Source: Streptomyces sp. NRRL S-340 (GTDB lineage: Bacteria; Actinomycetota; Actinomycetes; Streptomycetales; Streptomycetaceae). From it: a DNA stretch of 64,000 nt. Each line of letters opens with the position of its first letter. Positions within the stretch are counted from its first letter, which is position 1. This document shows, piece by piece, positions 51,526-60,026 of the stretch. The notes below the pieces were generated by a model. It did not search any database and was not told where the DNA came from. It saw only the letters and a list, made by a program, of their open reading frames with translations. The DNA is taken from positions 1 through 64,000 of the forward strand of contig NZ_JOIY01000034.1 of assembly GCF_000720185.1 (NCBI RefSeq), written 5' to 3'. The translations under genes were made by a program, and so were the position numbers.

Positions 51526-52056
51526 TCAGGCCCCCCGCCGCACCGGGCCGACGAGGGTGCCGGGGGCCACGCTGAGCTTGCCTTCGGCGACGGACGTGCC
51601 GGGGATCACGCCACCGGGGGCCCGCAGCGTGAACGACGCCTCGTCGGCGGCGGTGCCTCGGCGGGCGCTGGGGACCTGGATGTCGAAGTGCACCGGATGC
51701 CCCGGGCCGAAGGTCACCACGCCGCCCTGACTGCCGTAACGGCCCGCGGTGACGCCGGTCTCCGTGCCGTGGCGGGAGAACCGTACGTCCGTGGGTGAAC
51801 CGGCCAGCTCGCACGAGGCGTACCCGCGCGGCGCGGTCAGCGTCACCCGGTAGTGGGTGTGGCCCGAACTGGCGGGTCCTTCGGTGATCTTCGCGAGGTG
51901 GTTGGCCGGCCGGCAGGCCGAAGGTGCGGCCGCGCGGGCGGGGGTGGGCGCGGGCGAGGCCTGGGCGGTTCCCACGCCGGCGGCGACCGCCAGCCCCGCG
52001 ACGGCGGTGACCGCTGTGACGGCGGCGGTGACGGCGGACTTCCGGGTCGTACGCAT
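51526..52056 (-). CDS. Secreted DUF4232-family protein
   Basis: A 176-aa exported protein: signal peptide (MRTTRKSAVTAAVTAVTAVA, cleavage near AQASPA), then a DUF4232-like domain with two Cys (SACRPANHLAK, YASCELAGSP) in the positions of the family disulfide and beta-strands THYRVTLTAPRG, VVTFGPGHPVHFDIQV. AAGGAG lies 8 bases before the ATG at 52056; the in-frame GTG at 52065 overlaps that site. Role unknown. Confidence 0.82.
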   Translation of the reverse strand: MRTTRKSAVTAAVTAVTAVAGLAVAAGVGTAQASPAPTPARAAAPSACRPANHLAKITEGPASSGHTHYRVTLTAPRGYASCELAGSPTDVRFSRHGTETGVTAGRYGSQGGVVTFGPGHPVHFDIQVPSARRGTAADEASFTLRAPGGVIPGTSVAEGKLSVAPGTLVGPVRRGA

Positions 52057-52113
52057 CCTGAACACTCCTTGCCTTGCATGATGGTTCGGCGGGTGTTCTC
52101 CGCCGGACCATGG

Positions 52114-52374
52114 TCAGGACGATTCCTGCCCCGTCCCCGTCACGGGGAATGTCCCAGGACGGAAACGGCCGGGTGCCCGATCGGTCCCGCGAACGCTCGG
52201 GCCGTGGGGGGCGCACGGCCTCAGCAGGGTGTCGACCAGCGTGTCCACCAGGCCGTCGGGGATGTCCGCACCCGTCACGGCGCGGCAGACGAGGGGGCCG
52301 GTGGGTGCGCCCACCGTGGCGTCGGGGCCGAGCGGGGGCGAGACCTCGCCGGTGCCGGTCGCGTGGGCGGGCAT
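52114..52374 (-). CDS. Possible small ORF, 86 aa, doubtful
   Basis: This is the only candidate in the 420-bp gap between DUF4232 and TetR genes: MPAHATGTGEVSPPLGPDAT, then GADIPDGLVDTLVDTLLRPC. Codon bias is moderate, the ribosome binding site weak and no family is recognised. It may be noncoding. Confidence 0.25.
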   Translation of the reverse strand: MPAHATGTGEVSPPLGPDATVGAPTGPLVCRAVTGADIPDGLVDTLVDTLLRPCAPHGPSVRGTDRAPGRFRPGTFPVTGTGQESS

Positions 52375-52476
52375 CGGAGCCGTCCCGTTCCGCCGGGCTC
52401 CCGGCCCTGTTCCCGGAGCCCGTCCCCGTTCCGCCCGGCGCCCGTCGGCGTTCCGCCGGAGTGCCCGGACCAGCGG

Positions 52477-53079
52477 TCAGGCGTCGCGCGCCGCCGTCGC
52501 GCCGGCGGGCGGTTTCCAGCCGTGGGCGAGGATGCCGAAGACCTCCTCGACCGCGGCCCGGCGGTCCTCCCGACCGCCCGCGAGGGCCGGGATCTCCAGG
52601 ACGAACCGGGCGAGGGTCACACACGCGAGGTCGTCGTGGGCGACGCCTGTCTCGTCGGCGATGGCCGCACTGAGGGCGTCGGTGTGCCGGGTCCACATGC
52701 GTTCGGCGTACGCGCGAAGCGCCGGTGTGGACTCCACCAGGCCGGTGAAGCCGGCCCGCTGCGGGTGCTCCGCGACGGGCAGCCAGGTGTCGAGCACGTG
52801 CTGCCGGAGGGCGTCGAGGATGCTCCGCCCCGCCGGCCGCCGCCGCACCGCGGCGACCAGTTCCGCCTCCCGGTCCTCGTCCTGGTCGAACACCAGGGCT
52901 TCCTTGCCGGTGAAGTGCTTGAACACCGTGGTGGTCGACACGTCGGCCGCGTCGGCGATGTCCCGGATGCTCACCTGGTCGTAGCCGTGCTCCAGGAAGA
53001 GCTGGAGCGCGGCGTCGGCGATCGCTCGCCGGGTGGCCGCCTTCTTGCGTTCGCGGCGGCTGACGGGAGGCACGGTCAT
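52477..53079 (-). CDS. TetR-family transcriptional regulator
   Basis: A 200-aa TetR protein: RRAIADAALQLFLEHGYDQVSIRDIADAADVSTTTVFKHFTGKEALVFDQ (residues about 17-66) is a clear HTH, and the C-terminal domain is of the MftR/TetR_C_17-like type. The ATG at 53079 faces the TetX-like monooxygenase across 233 bp, so it is the probable repressor of that gene. Confidence 0.9.
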   Translation of the reverse strand: MTVPPVSRRERKKAATRRAIADAALQLFLEHGYDQVSIRDIADAADVSTTTVFKHFTGKEALVFDQDEDREAELVAAVRRRPAGRSILDALRQHVLDTWLPVAEHPQRAGFTGLVESTPALRAYAERMWTRHTDALSAAIADETGVAHDDLACVTLARFVLEIPALAGGREDRRAAVEEVFGILAHGWKPPAGATAARDA

Positions 53080-53113
53080 GTGCCGAGCATAGCCGAGAGT
53101 GGCATCGATGTTT

Positions 53114-53132
53114 AAGTTGACTCATTGCACTT
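53114..53132. promoter_or_regulatory. Candidate TetR operator near the monooxygenase gene
   Basis: AAGTTGACTCATTGCACTT, a 19-bp imperfect dyad (AAGTTGA versus AAGTGCA half-sites) in an A/T-rich stretch 35 bp upstream of the TetR start. Inferred. Confidence 0.45.
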
Positions 53133-53173
53133 TTTTATCGGTTCTGCTTTTCTGGAGCCACCGAGCCGGTCGG

Positions 53174-53253
53174 GCGATCAGCCCGTCGCGTGATCAACCC
53201 ATCCAGTGACCAGCCCATCCCGTGATCAGGCCATCGGGCGACCAAGCGATCAG
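53174..53253 (+). repeat. Five tandem 16-bp units upstream of the monooxygenase gene
   Basis: Five contiguous 16-bp units, consensus GTGATCAGCCCATCCN, each with 3-6 changes, ending 60 bp before the monooxygenase ATG. The GATCA core recurs every 16 bp. Confidence 0.8.
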
Positions 53254-53312
53254 CCGACAAGTCCGGATCCGTTGAAGTCGCCTCGGCCGAAACCCGACGT
53301 AGGAGAACCGCC

Positions 53313-54548
53313 ATGACCGCGAACCCCGCCGCCCCGAAGACCGCCCCCGCCGCGGCCGCCGCGGCCTCACCCCACCCCGCCCGCGCCAGGATCAGCATCA
53401 TCGGTGCCGGGCCCGGCGGGCTGACCTGTGCCCGCATCCTCCAGCGGCACGGCCTGGCGGTCACCGTCCACGAACGCGAGGCCGGTCCGGGCGCCCGCGA
53501 CCAGGGCGGCACCCTCGACCTGCACGCCGACAACGGCCAGATCGCGCTGCGCGAAGCCGGCCTGCTCGACCGGTTCTTCGAGCTGTCCCGCCCCGAGGGG
53601 CAGGAAATGCGCCGGATGGACCCGGACGGCACCCTCGTCCTGCATGAGGTCCCGGCGGCCGGCAAACGGTTCAAGCCGGAGATCGACCGCGGTCAGCTGC
53701 GCGACCTGCTGCTCGGCTCGCTCCGGCCGGGAACCGTGCACTGGGGCCGGACGCTGGACGCGATCAGCGGCCCCGCCGGCGGACCGCGGCACCTGCGCTT
53801 CACCGACGGCACCACGGCCGAGGCCGATCTGGTCATCGGCGCCGACGGAGCCTTCTCCCGGGTGCGCCCCGCCGTCTCCGCCGCCGTGCCCCAGTACACG
53901 GGGGTGAGCTTCCTGGAGGCGTGGTTCTCCGACGTCGAGAACCGGCACCCGGACATCGCCGACCTGGTCGGGCCGGGCAGCGCCGCGGCGGCCGACGGCG
54001 AGCGCGGCATGTTCGCCCAGCGCAACAGCGGAGGCCACATCCGCGTGTACCTCATCCGCCGCGTCCCGGTCGACTGGATCGCCCGGCGCGGCCTCACCGC
54101 CGACGACACCGGCGCCCTCCGCGCCCTGCTGCTCGACGAGTACGCCCACTGGTCCCCCCGCCTGCGGCAGATGATCAGTGACAACGACGGCCCCTACGTC
54201 CACCGCCCGATCCTGGCCCTGCCCGTCCCGCACGCCTGGGAGCACCACCCGACGGTCACCCTGCTCGGCGACGCGGCCCACCTCATGCCCCCGCTCGGCG
54301 TCGGCGTCAACCTCGCCATGCTCGACGCCTGCGAACTGGCGCTCGCCCTCGCCAACGCGGCCACCGTCGACGACGCGGTCCGCGACTACGAGAAGACCAT
54401 GCTCCCCCGTGCGATCGAGACGGCCGCCGCCCTCGAGGGCGGCGCCGAACACCTGCTGTCGGGCGTGCCCGACTTCGGCGGCGCGGACGCGGAGGACCCC
54501 GCCGACGCGGACGCGGAGGCGCCCGCCGGCGCGGAGACCCGGCACTGA
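53313..54548 (+). CDS. FAD-dependent monooxygenase, TetX-like
   Basis: A 411-aa class A flavin monooxygenase. After an Ala/Pro-rich start come ISIIGAGPGGLTCARILQRHG (GxGxxG at about 31-36), VHEREAGPGARDQGGTLDLH and FKPEIDRGQLRDLLL. ADLVIGADGAFSRVRP (DG motif) and LLGDAAHLMPPLGVGVNLAMLDA (GD motif) complete the set. The MPP after GDAAH is typical of the TetX/tetracycline-destructase branch, which hydroxylates tetracyclines, but many chromosomal homologues act on other aromatics. The divergent TetR gene is the likely repressor. The acidic C-terminus (GGADAEDPADADAEAP) is extra. Confidence 0.88.
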   Translation: MTANPAAPKTAPAAAAAASPHPARARISIIGAGPGGLTCARILQRHGLAVTVHEREAGPGARDQGGTLDLHADNGQIALREAGLLDRFFELSRPEGQEMRRMDPDGTLVLHEVPAAGKRFKPEIDRGQLRDLLLGSLRPGTVHWGRTLDAISGPAGGPRHLRFTDGTTAEADLVIGADGAFSRVRPAVSAAVPQYTGVSFLEAWFSDVENRHPDIADLVGPGSAAAADGERGMFAQRNSGGHIRVYLIRRVPVDWIARRGLTADDTGALRALLLDEYAHWSPRLRQMISDNDGPYVHRPILALPVPHAWEHHPTVTLLGDAAHLMPPLGVGVNLAMLDACELALALANAATVDDAVRDYEKTMLPRAIETAAALEGGAEHLLSGVPDFGGADAEDPADADAEAPAGAETRH

Positions 54549-54632
54549 GAGGGCGCACTGTTCAGCACGACACCGCGCCACCGCAGCGCACCCGACCACC
54601 CAGGGGGCCTGCCGCCGGATGCCGGGTGCCTG

Positions 54633-54700
54633 GGCTTTCCGGCTTCCGGCTTCCGGCTTCCGGCTTCCGGCCTCTGGCTTCTGGCTTCTGCTTCTGGCTG
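54633..54700 (+). repeat. Heptanucleotide repeat (GGCTTCC)n
   Basis: About nine degenerate tandem copies of GGCTTCC/GGCTTCT follow the monooxygenase gene, giving a strand-biased pyrimidine-rich tract. 7-bp unit; no coding role seen. Confidence 0.8.
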
Positions 54701-54751
54701 GGGGTGACAGGGCCAGGCACGTCCGCCCTCCCGTGACTTACGGTGGGGCGC

Positions 54752-55636
54752 ATGAGCGACGAGCCGAATCCACTGGGTGAGTACCTCCGGGCCCGCCGTG
54801 AACTCGTCACTCCCGAACAGGCCGGGATCCCCGTCCTGGGTGTGCGGCGGGTGCCGGGGCTGCGCCGTGAGGAGGTCGCGATGCTCGCCGGCATCAGCGC
54901 CGACTACTACCTGCGCCTGGAACAGGGCCGCGACCGCAACCCGTCCGTCCAGGTCCTCGAATCCCTCGCCCGCGTGCTCCTCCTCGACGAGGACGCGACG
55001 GCCTACCTGCTCGGTCTCGGAGCGGACCGGCCACGGCGCTCACGGCGCCGTCCCAGGAAGGAGAAGGTTCCGACGGGGATCGCCAAACTCCTCGCCACCC
55101 TCCCGCTGCCCGCGTTCGTGGAGGGCCGCTACTTCGACGTCCTCGCCGCCAACGCCCTGGCGACCGCGCTCTCGCCTCGTCTGGTGGCGGGCGGCAACCG
55201 GTTGCGCGACGTGTTCCTCGACCCCGCCGAGCAGGAGCTGTACCCGGACTGGACCGAGGCCACGCAGGGCCTGGTCGCGGGCTTCCGGGAATCCGTCGGC
55301 ACCGACACCGACGATCCTCGTTTCATCGAACTCGTCGGTGAACTCTCCCTGGCCAGCCCCCGCTTCCGGCAGCTCTGGGCACGGCACGACGTCAGGGCAC
55401 GCGAGGGCGCGCCCATGCGCATCGACCATCCGCAGGTCGGTAACCTCCAGCTGAACCGCGAGAAACTCGGCATCGGCGGCACCGCCGGGCAGATGCTCGT
55501 CGTCTACCACCCCGACGCCGGCAGCGGGAACGCCGACAAGCTCGCGCTCCTCGCCGCGGCGGCCCTCGCACCGGCCGCGCCCCGCCACGCGGCAGTACGG
55601 GACGACGGCCCGGCCGGGGTTCGCCGGCCGGACTGA
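54752..55636 (+). CDS. XRE-family regulator with MmyB-like ligand domain
   Basis: A 294-aa member of the same group as those at 5811 and 41280: HTH in VRRVPGLRREEVAMLAGISADYYLRLEQGRDRNPSVQVLESLARVL, a basic hinge RRSRRRPRKEK, then the ligand domain (FVEGRYFDVLAANALATALSP, MRIDHPQVGNLQLNREKLGI). This is the third such paralogue in the window. No divergent target enzyme is next to it; the upstream gap holds only the heptanucleotide repeat. Confidence 0.88.
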   Translation: MSDEPNPLGEYLRARRELVTPEQAGIPVLGVRRVPGLRREEVAMLAGISADYYLRLEQGRDRNPSVQVLESLARVLLLDEDATAYLLGLGADRPRRSRRRPRKEKVPTGIAKLLATLPLPAFVEGRYFDVLAANALATALSPRLVAGGNRLRDVFLDPAEQELYPDWTEATQGLVAGFRESVGTDTDDPRFIELVGELSLASPRFRQLWARHDVRAREGAPMRIDHPQVGNLQLNREKLGIGGTAGQMLVVYHPDAGSGNADKLALLAAAALAPAAPRHAAVRDDGPAGVRRPD

Positions 55637-55679
55637 GGGAGCGCATCGCCGGCTCTGAGACATCTGGCCGGTCACGGCA

Positions 55680-55860
55680 CATACCCGGACCGGAACACTC
55701 GCCGGTCACTCGCGCCCTGGCCGGATCACTCGTGTCCATCGAGAAGCTCGTCCCGGTCGAAACACCTCTGCCCGCCGAGACGCTCGTGCCGTCGGAACCC
55801 TGGTGTCCGGGCGAAACACTTGGCCACTCGAAACGCTCGGCCGGCCGAGACACATTACAG
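55680..55860 (+). repeat. Degenerate 18-bp periodic sequence
   Basis: Motifs of the form CCSGYCGAAACRCT recur about every 18 bp (for example near 55757, 55773, 55811 and 55845). The same period shows up as hexapeptide repeats in unused frames (PVETPL, PAETLV, PGETLG). It is upstream of the Pmt gene and overlaps no real gene. Confidence 0.5.
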
Positions 55861-55891
55861 TCGCGGCCACGACAGCGCCTATCGTGGTCCG

Positions 55892-57658
55892 GTGACGAGC
55901 AGCGACGACCACGTGCCCCGTTCCCCCGTTCCTGACAGCCCGGTTGAGGCGGCGGCCACGACGGCGGTGACGACGGCGGCGGCGGCGACGGAGCCATGCG
56001 GCCGGCAGGAACGGCTTCGCCCCTTCGGATACGTGGCACGGCCGGGAACCGACGTCCGTGAGCGGCTGGTCCCGCCGTTCGCGCGGCCCTCGACACGTGT
56101 GTGGGAGCTGCTGGGTGCCGGCCCGGCACGGGCGTACCGCGTCGCGAAGGTGATGGACTGGCTGGGGCCGGTGCTCGTCGCCGTCCTGGCCGGGGCGATC
56201 CGCTTCCGGCACCTGGGCCGGCCGCGCGGCCTGGTCTTCGACGAGACCTACTACGCCAAGGACGCCTGGTCCCTGCTGCGGCTCGGCTACGAGAGCACCT
56301 GGCCGGATCGCAAGGTCGCCGACCCGCAGATCCTCGCCCACCCGCAGGCCGTCCAGCTCTCCGACACCGGGGCCTTCGTCGCCCACCCGCCGGCGGGCAA
56401 GTGGGTGATCGGCCTCGGTGAGTGGATGTTCGGCCTGGACCCGTTCGGCTGGCGCTTCATGACGGCGGCCCTGGGCACCCTGTCGGTGCTCATGCTCTGC
56501 CGGACAGGGCGCCGGCTCTTCCGTTCGACGCTGCTGGGCTGCCTGGCCGGCGGGCTGATGGCGGTGGACGGACTGCACCTGGTGATGAGCCGTACGGCGC
56601 TGCTGGACCTCGTCGTCATGTTCTTCGTCCTGGCCGCGTTCGGCTGCCTGCTCATCGACCGCGACCGCGCCAGGGGACGGCTCGCGGCGGCCCTGCCCAC
56701 CGGTGCGGACGGCCGGGCGCGCCCCGACGCGCACACCGGCGACCGTGCCGGGACAGGGGTGCGGCCCTGGCGGATCGCGGCCGGGCTCTTCCTGGGACTC
56801 GCGGCGTCGGCCAAGTGGAACGGCCTGTATGTGCTGGCGTTCTTCGTGGTCCTGACCGTGCTCTGGGACGTGGGGGCGCGGCGCGTCGCCGGGGCCCGCC
56901 GCCCCTGGCGTGCGGTGCTGCGCAAGGAGCTGGGCCGCTGTGTCCTGTCCCTGGTCCCGGTGGCCGCGGTGACCTATCTGGCGACCTGGGCCGGCTGGTT
57001 CCTGTCCGACGACGGTTACGGCCGCCACTGGGCCGACGGCCGCGGCGGAACCTGGTCGTGGATCCCCGCCCCGCTGCGCAGTCTGTGGCACTACGAGGAC
57101 GCCGTCTACCAGTTCAACGTGGGGCTGCACACCCCTCACACGTATCAGTCCAACCCGTGGAGCTGGCTCGTCCTGGGCCGCCCGGTGCTCTTCCACTACC
57201 AGTCGCCGAAAGCCGGGCACGACGGCTGCCACACGGCGGCAGGCTGCTCGCAGACGGTCCTCGCGCTCGGCACCCCGCTCCTGTGGTGGACGGCCTGCTG
57301 CGCCCTCGCCTACCTGCTCTACCGCTGGGCGCTGCGCCGCGACTGGCGCGCCGGTGCGGTGCTGTGCGCAGTGGCGGCCGGTTACCTGCCCTGGTTCCTC
57401 TACCAGGACCGCACGATCTTCTCCTTCTACGCGGTCGTCTTCGTGCCGTACCTGTGTCTGGCCGTGACGATGCTGCTGGGGGCCCTGGCCGGCCCGCCGG
57501 GCGCCACCGGCCGACGCCGCGCGGCGGGGGCGACGGCCGCGGGTGTGCTCGTCGTGCTCGTCGTCGGGAACTTCCTCTGCTTCCTGCCGCTCTACACCGG
57601 GCAGACGATCCCCTACGCCGACTGGCTCGCCAGGATGTGGCTCGACACCTGGATCTGA
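55892..57658 (+). CDS. Polyprenyl-phosphate-mannose: protein O-mannosyltransferase (Pmt)
   Basis: A 588-aa GT-C glycosyltransferase of the PMT family. The first extracytoplasmic loop has the catalytic Asp-Glu in RGLVFDETYYAKDAWSLL. GAFVAHPPAGKWVIGLGEWMFG, SRTALLDLVVMFFVL, AASAKWNGLYVLAFF and the C-terminal WFLYQDRTIFSFY/VVFVPYL block (PMT_C) follow. About 11 TM segments are visible. It O-mannosylates Ser/Thr-rich exported proteins at the membrane. GTG 55892 matches the family N-terminus (a cytoplasmic arm of about 70 residues); no strong ribosome binding site. Confidence 0.92.
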   Translation: MTSSDDHVPRSPVPDSPVEAAATTAVTTAAAATEPCGRQERLRPFGYVARPGTDVRERLVPPFARPSTRVWELLGAGPARAYRVAKVMDWLGPVLVAVLAGAIRFRHLGRPRGLVFDETYYAKDAWSLLRLGYESTWPDRKVADPQILAHPQAVQLSDTGAFVAHPPAGKWVIGLGEWMFGLDPFGWRFMTAALGTLSVLMLCRTGRRLFRSTLLGCLAGGLMAVDGLHLVMSRTALLDLVVMFFVLAAFGCLLIDRDRARGRLAAALPTGADGRARPDAHTGDRAGTGVRPWRIAAGLFLGLAASAKWNGLYVLAFFVVLTVLWDVGARRVAGARRPWRAVLRKELGRCVLSLVPVAAVTYLATWAGWFLSDDGYGRHWADGRGGTWSWIPAPLRSLWHYEDAVYQFNVGLHTPHTYQSNPWSWLVLGRPVLFHYQSPKAGHDGCHTAAGCSQTVLALGTPLLWWTACCALAYLLYRWALRRDWRAGAVLCAVAAGYLPWFLYQDRTIFSFYAVVFVPYLCLAVTMLLGALAGPPGATGRRRAAGATAAGVLVVLVVGNFLCFLPLYTGQTIPYADWLARMWLDTWI

Positions 57659-57776
57659 GCCTCTTCTCCCGCCGGATGTCAGGAAGTTGTCGGATTCCTG
57701 TCGCCGTCCGGTGCTCCCTCGCCGACATGTGCGGCAGCGGAGCGTGTCACCTGCCGCGCTTCCTACGATGGCCCCC

Positions 57777-58601
57777 ATGTGTGCGTACATCGTGCTCGCC
57801 GACGACGATCCCAAACAGACCGATCTCATCCGCCGCTACCTGGAGCGGGAGGGCCATGCGGTCGGTGCCGTCCACGACGGGCGGGCCGCCCTGGAGGAGA
57901 TCCGGCGGCGGACGCCCGATCTCGTGGTGCTGGACTGGATGATGCCGCGCACGGACGGGCTGGACGTGGTCCGGGTGCTGCGGCGGGAATCCGAGGTCCC
58001 GGTCCTGATGCTCACCGCGCGTGCGGAGGAGGACGACCTGCTCCTCGCCCTCGACCTGGGCGCGGACGACTACATGACCAAGCCGTTCAGCCCCCGCGAG
58101 CTGGTCGCCCGCGTGCGTACCCTGCTGAGGCGTACCCGCACCGCTGTCACGACTGTTCCGCCCGTTCCCCCGGCCGCGCCTCTTCCCGGGGCCGCCTCCG
58201 TTCCCGGGGCCACCCGGCCGGCCGAACCGGTGTTCGCCGTGGGGTCGCTCGTGGTCGACCCGGCCCGCTTCGAGGTCCGGGTGGACGGGCGGACGGCCGA
58301 CTGCACGCCCGGTGAGTTCCGCGTGCTGGAGATGCTGGCGTCGGCGCCGGGCCGGGTGTTCACCAGGAAACAGATACTGGAACACCTGCACGGCATCGAC
58401 CGCTACGTCACGACCCGCACGGTCGACGGGCACGTCATGAACCTGCGCCGCAAGATCGAGCCCGATCCCGCCCGGCCCGAACGGCTGCTCACCGTCTACG
58501 GCGTCGGCTACAAGCTCGCCGACGTCCGCTCCCCGGGCACCTCCGGCAGGTCCGCCGATCCCGTCGGCCGCGAGATCGGTTCCCGGTCCCGTGCGAGGTG
58601 A
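57777..58601 (+). CDS. OmpR-family response regulator
   Basis: A 274-aa two-component regulator: receiver at 1-120 (YIVLADDDPKQTDLIRRYL, phospho-Asp53 in VVLDWMMPRTDG, MLTARAEEDD, TKPFSPREL), a Pro/Ala/Thr-rich linker of about 30 residues, then a winged-helix effector domain (TPGEFRVLEMLASAPGRVFTRKQILEHLHG, RTVDGHVMNLRRKIEPDP, VYGVGYKL). ATG 57777 is used; ATG 57768 in frame is possible. Its 3' end overlaps the start of a decayed sensor kinase gene, so it is now an orphan. Confidence 0.9.
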   Translation: MCAYIVLADDDPKQTDLIRRYLEREGHAVGAVHDGRAALEEIRRRTPDLVVLDWMMPRTDGLDVVRVLRRESEVPVLMLTARAEEDDLLLALDLGADDYMTKPFSPRELVARVRTLLRRTRTAVTTVPPVPPAAPLPGAASVPGATRPAEPVFAVGSLVVDPARFEVRVDGRTADCTPGEFRVLEMLASAPGRVFTRKQILEHLHGIDRYVTTRTVDGHVMNLRRKIEPDPARPERLLTVYGVGYKLADVRSPGTSGRSADPVGREIGSRSRAR

Positions 58602-58832
58602 CACACCGCCGCGCAGAAACCTGCGGGCGCGGCTGCTGGCGCTGTCCGCGCTGGTCTCCCTTGCTCGGTCGCGGCGACGGCCTGGCTCGTCGTCAGCCTC
58701 ACCGCCGTCGCCATCGGGCGGGAGCGCGGCCAGGTCCTCGCCGACGACGCACGGATCTACGACACGCTCGTCGGTTTCGCGGCCACGCACCCGGACTGGG
58801 GACGGACGGTCGGAACCTGGGACCAGAACTGA
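58591..58832 (+). pseudogene. Remnant of the partner sensor histidine kinase
   Basis: A GTG overlapping the regulator gene by 11 bases starts VRGDTPPRRNLRARLLALSALVSL, the usual N-terminus of a sensor kinase. A 1-bp shift near 58660 then moves the homologous reading (CSVAATAWLVVSLTAVAIGR, then GQVLADDARIYDTLVGFAAT) to another frame, which stops at TGA 58830-58832. The HAMP, HisKA and ATPase domains are absent; the next gene begins on the other strand 42 bp later. A direct repeat GGACGGTCGGAAC flanks the break point. Confidence 0.75.
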
Positions 58833-58874
58833 CGTCCGGGGCGGACGGTCGGAACTGCCTGACTGGCCAGGACG

Positions 58875-59948
58875 TCAGGACGGAGAAGTCCTGCCGGTGT
58901 CCTGTCGCCGTCCCCTTGCCGTGCCGTCGACGTCCGCGCCCTGTGAGGGAGTTGTCAGCGGACGGTGGGCGTCCGCTCTCCCGGTGTCCTCGTCCTCTCC
59001 GGCCCCGGCTCCGGTACGGCCGGCTTCCTTCTCCCGCCGAGAACCACCGGAAGGGCCCTGCGTCCGGGGGCCGACGCCGAGGACGCGGAGCATCGCGCGG
59101 GCGGCCGGGCTGGGGTTGAACCGGCTCCACGCCAGGTGTTCCACGCGGTGCGGGCCGCCGGCCACCGGCACCAGCGCGAGTCCGGGCTCGGCGGCGGCCG
59201 CCGGGCCGATGAACGCCGAGGGCAGCAGGGCCACGCCGAGGCCGCGTGCGATCAGCCGGATGATCAGCTCGACGAGCGCGGCCTCGTACGCGACCTCGCG
59301 GACCAGGCCCGCGGCGGTGAACGCCTGGTCGGTCTGGGCCCGGCCGGGTGTGCCGGACACGAAGTCCACGAACGTCTCCCCGGCGATCTCGCTCAACGTC
59401 ACCCGGGAGGCGCCCGCCAGCCGGTGACCGGCGGGCACCACCAGCACGTGCTCGTCGTGGTCGAGGACGAGGCTCTCCACTCCGAAGGGCCGCTCGCCCT
59501 CGGGCAGGCCGAGGAAGGCGATGTCCAGGTCGCCGTCGCGGATCGCCGCCACCAGGTCGTCGCTGCGCCCGGAGCGCAACACGACGTGGACGTCCGGGTG
59601 CAGGGCGCGGTACCGCTGGAGCACCTCGGGCACGTCCACCGCGGCCGTGGTCACGATCACGCCGACGCCGAGCCGCCCGCGCACCACACCGGTCGCGGCG
59701 GCGGCGTCGGCGACCGCGCGGTCGGCGGCGGCCAGGCACTCGCGCGCGGCGGCGAGGAACGCCTCGCCCGCGCGGGTCGGTTCGACCCGGCGGCTGGTCC
59801 GGGCGAACAGCCTGACCCCCAGTTCCCGTTCCAGGCCGGCGATCCGGTGGCTGAGGGACGACTGCACCACGGAGCAGCGCTCGGCGGCGCGGGTGAAGTT
59901 GCGGGTCTCGGCGACGGCGACGACGTACCGCATCTGCTGGAGGTCCAT
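58875..59948 (-). CDS. LysR-family transcriptional regulator
   Basis: A 357-aa LysR protein: HTH MDLQQMRYVVAVAETRNFTRAAERCSVVQSSLSHRIAGLERELGVRLFART (residues 1-51), effector domain about 90-290. The C-terminal about 60 residues (GGSRREKEAGRTGAGAGEDE and following) are low complexity and exceed the usual 300-aa length. They run up to the kinase remnant, as if the original stop was lost in the same rearrangement. Divergent from an EamA transporter. Start at 59948 rather than upstream ATGs because the operator dyad occupies those. Confidence 0.88.
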   Translation of the reverse strand: MDLQQMRYVVAVAETRNFTRAAERCSVVQSSLSHRIAGLERELGVRLFARTSRRVEPTRAGEAFLAAARECLAAADRAVADAAAATGVVRGRLGVGVIVTTAAVDVPEVLQRYRALHPDVHVVLRSGRSDDLVAAIRDGDLDIAFLGLPEGERPFGVESLVLDHDEHVLVVPAGHRLAGASRVTLSEIAGETFVDFVSGTPGRAQTDQAFTAAGLVREVAYEAALVELIIRLIARGLGVALLPSAFIGPAAAAEPGLALVPVAGGPHRVEHLAWSRFNPSPAARAMLRVLGVGPRTQGPSGGSRREKEAGRTGAGAGEDEDTGRADAHRPLTTPSQGADVDGTARGRRQDTGRTSPS

Positions 59949-59957
59949 CCATCCATC

Positions 59958-59981
59958 GTCATCGTTCATGGCTGCGATGAC
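59958..59981. promoter_or_regulatory. LysR-type operator dyad
   Basis: GTCATCG-N10-CGATGAC, perfect 7-bp arms with a 10-bp spacer, contained in the 78-bp region between the divergent LysR and EamA genes. Confidence 0.55.
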
Positions 59982-60026
59982 AAACATGCTTTGGAATCAT
60001 GAGGGGTGCGGTCCGAGACTCGCTCC

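Noticed and set aside
53174..53253. Possible iteron origin or CRISPR
   Set aside because: Only five degenerate 16-bp units with no replication gene or spacers nearby.
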